Below are positions 6,402 through 6,882 of a DNA stretch of 6,882 nt, piece after piece. This DNA is from Comamonadaceae bacterium. GTDB taxonomy: Bacteria > Pseudomonadota > Gammaproteobacteria > Burkholderiales > Burkholderiaceae. The translations under genes were made by a program, and so were the position numbers. Within the stretch, counting starts at the first letter, position 1, and each line of letters begins with the position of its first letter. The stretch is from contig CANNNB010000130.1 in NCBI GenBank assembly GCA_947505995.1, positions 1-6,882 of the forward strand, read 5' to 3'. Under the pieces are notes generated by a model that saw only the letters and a program-made list of their open reading frames with translations, was not told the DNA's origin and searched no databases.

Positions 6402-6882
6402 GCCTGGGTTTGATTCATTTCCGGCAATGTCTTGATTGATTTCAGATGAGGTCTGGCATAGGCGATGGCTGCAACCGCCATGGTGCCAATGCCTGCGCAA
6501 AGCAAAGAACTTCGCATGCCAACATGCTCTGCCATCCAACCGCCCAAAATGGCACCAGGGGCGGCTGGCAGGGTAATTAACCACCGCATGGTTGTAATCA
6601 TTCTTCCCAATAGTTCTGTTGGTGTGTACGACTGTCGCAAAGACAAAAAGTTGACAAACAGCAAAGTTGCCCCCCAACTGAAGCAGAGCAACATCCATGC
6701 AAAGAGCACGATGCCTGGTAAATGACCTTCAAGCAAGAGGAGACTTAACCAACCGACAGACGTGATGCAAATACCAAGAATGAGAGCAGGACCTAAACCC
6801 AGCCTTTTTGAGATGGGTGGCCCAGCCATGCCGCCCAACACCGAGCCCAAACCCATTGCGACAAAACTCAGGGCCACCAAGG
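6398..6882 (-). CDS. MFS transporter, C-terminal part (truncated by the window edge)
   Basis: The minus-strand frame enters from the right edge and ends with TGA at 6400-6398, giving 160 visible residues; nothing at the edge argues for a start there, so the gene should continue beyond 6882. Hydrophobic helices lie near visible residues 4-20, 31-50, 54-79, 98-117 and 122-142, consistent with the second half of a twelve-helix carrier. The loop SKRLGLGPALILG (24-36) occupies the place of the helix 8-9 cytoplasmic loop. The segment FLSLRQSYTPTELLGRMITT (78-97) followed by PGAILGGWMAEHVG (108-121) is typical of the enterobactin-exporter-like MFS_3 branch, in which the usual role is drug or siderophore efflux. 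Substrate cannot be inferred here. The tail from 143 on is short and polar. It converges on the importer operon and is probably a separate transcription unit. Confidence 0.85.
   Translation of the reverse strand, partial: LVALSFVAMGLGSVLGGMAGPPISKRLGLGPALILGICITSVGWLSLLLLEGHLPGIVLFAWMLLCFSWGATLLFVNFLSLRQSYTPTELLGRMITTMRWLITLPAAPGAILGGWMAEHVGMRSSLLCAGIGTMAVAAIAYARPHLKSIKTLPEMNQTQA

Noticed and set aside
6363..6698. 111-codon minus-strand open frame and an 86-codon plus-strand frame (6465-6725) over the MFS region
   Set aside because: Both overlap the MFS frame, whose translation has clear membrane helices and MFS_3 motifs. The alternatives have no coherent hydrophobic pattern or domain.

Overview
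The window is ordinary chromosomal DNA from a Gram-negative proteobacterium. The protein sequences, especially the M3 peptidase and the long peptide-binding protein, feel most like Betaproteobacteria (Burkholderiales, possibly Comamonadaceae). That placement rests on family resemblance alone. Base composition looks near-balanced, and there is no rRNA, tRNA, CRISPR array, IS element or phage gene.

Layout. Positions 1-542 (minus strand) hold the N-terminal 180 residues of an M3-family zinc peptidase of the Dcp (peptidyl-dipeptidase) type, running off the left edge. A 180-base divergent intergenic region (543-722) follows. It contains nested inverted repeats, a pair of TTTGCA direct repeats and weak promoter-like hexamers. 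Positions 723-6370 (plus strand) are one compact four-gene transport operon: a secreted family-5 peptide-binding protein (617 aa), a DppB/OppB-type permease (312 aa), a DppC/OppC-type permease (346 aa) and a fused two-domain ATPase (587 aa, DppD-DppF/YejF-like). Gaps between these genes are only 13, 23 and 14 bases. Positions 6398-6882 (minus strand) hold the C-terminal 160 residues of an MFS transporter running off the right edge. It converges on the operon over a 27-base gap, and a 9-bp hairpin lies across its stop codon.

How the genes work together (inference from families). The binding protein captures a peptide-like substrate in the periplasm, the two permeases form the channel, and the fused ATPase supplies both nucleotide-binding domains, so the four genes encode a complete importer. 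The divergent Dcp-type peptidase would release dipeptides from the C-termini of oligopeptides, which suggests a peptide uptake and degradation neighbourhood.

I see no previously undescribed system. The points most worth checking are the start of the binding protein, where a possible 9-codon leader ORF overlaps an internal ATG as ATGA, the structured divergent promoter region, and the hairpin shared by the two convergent genes.
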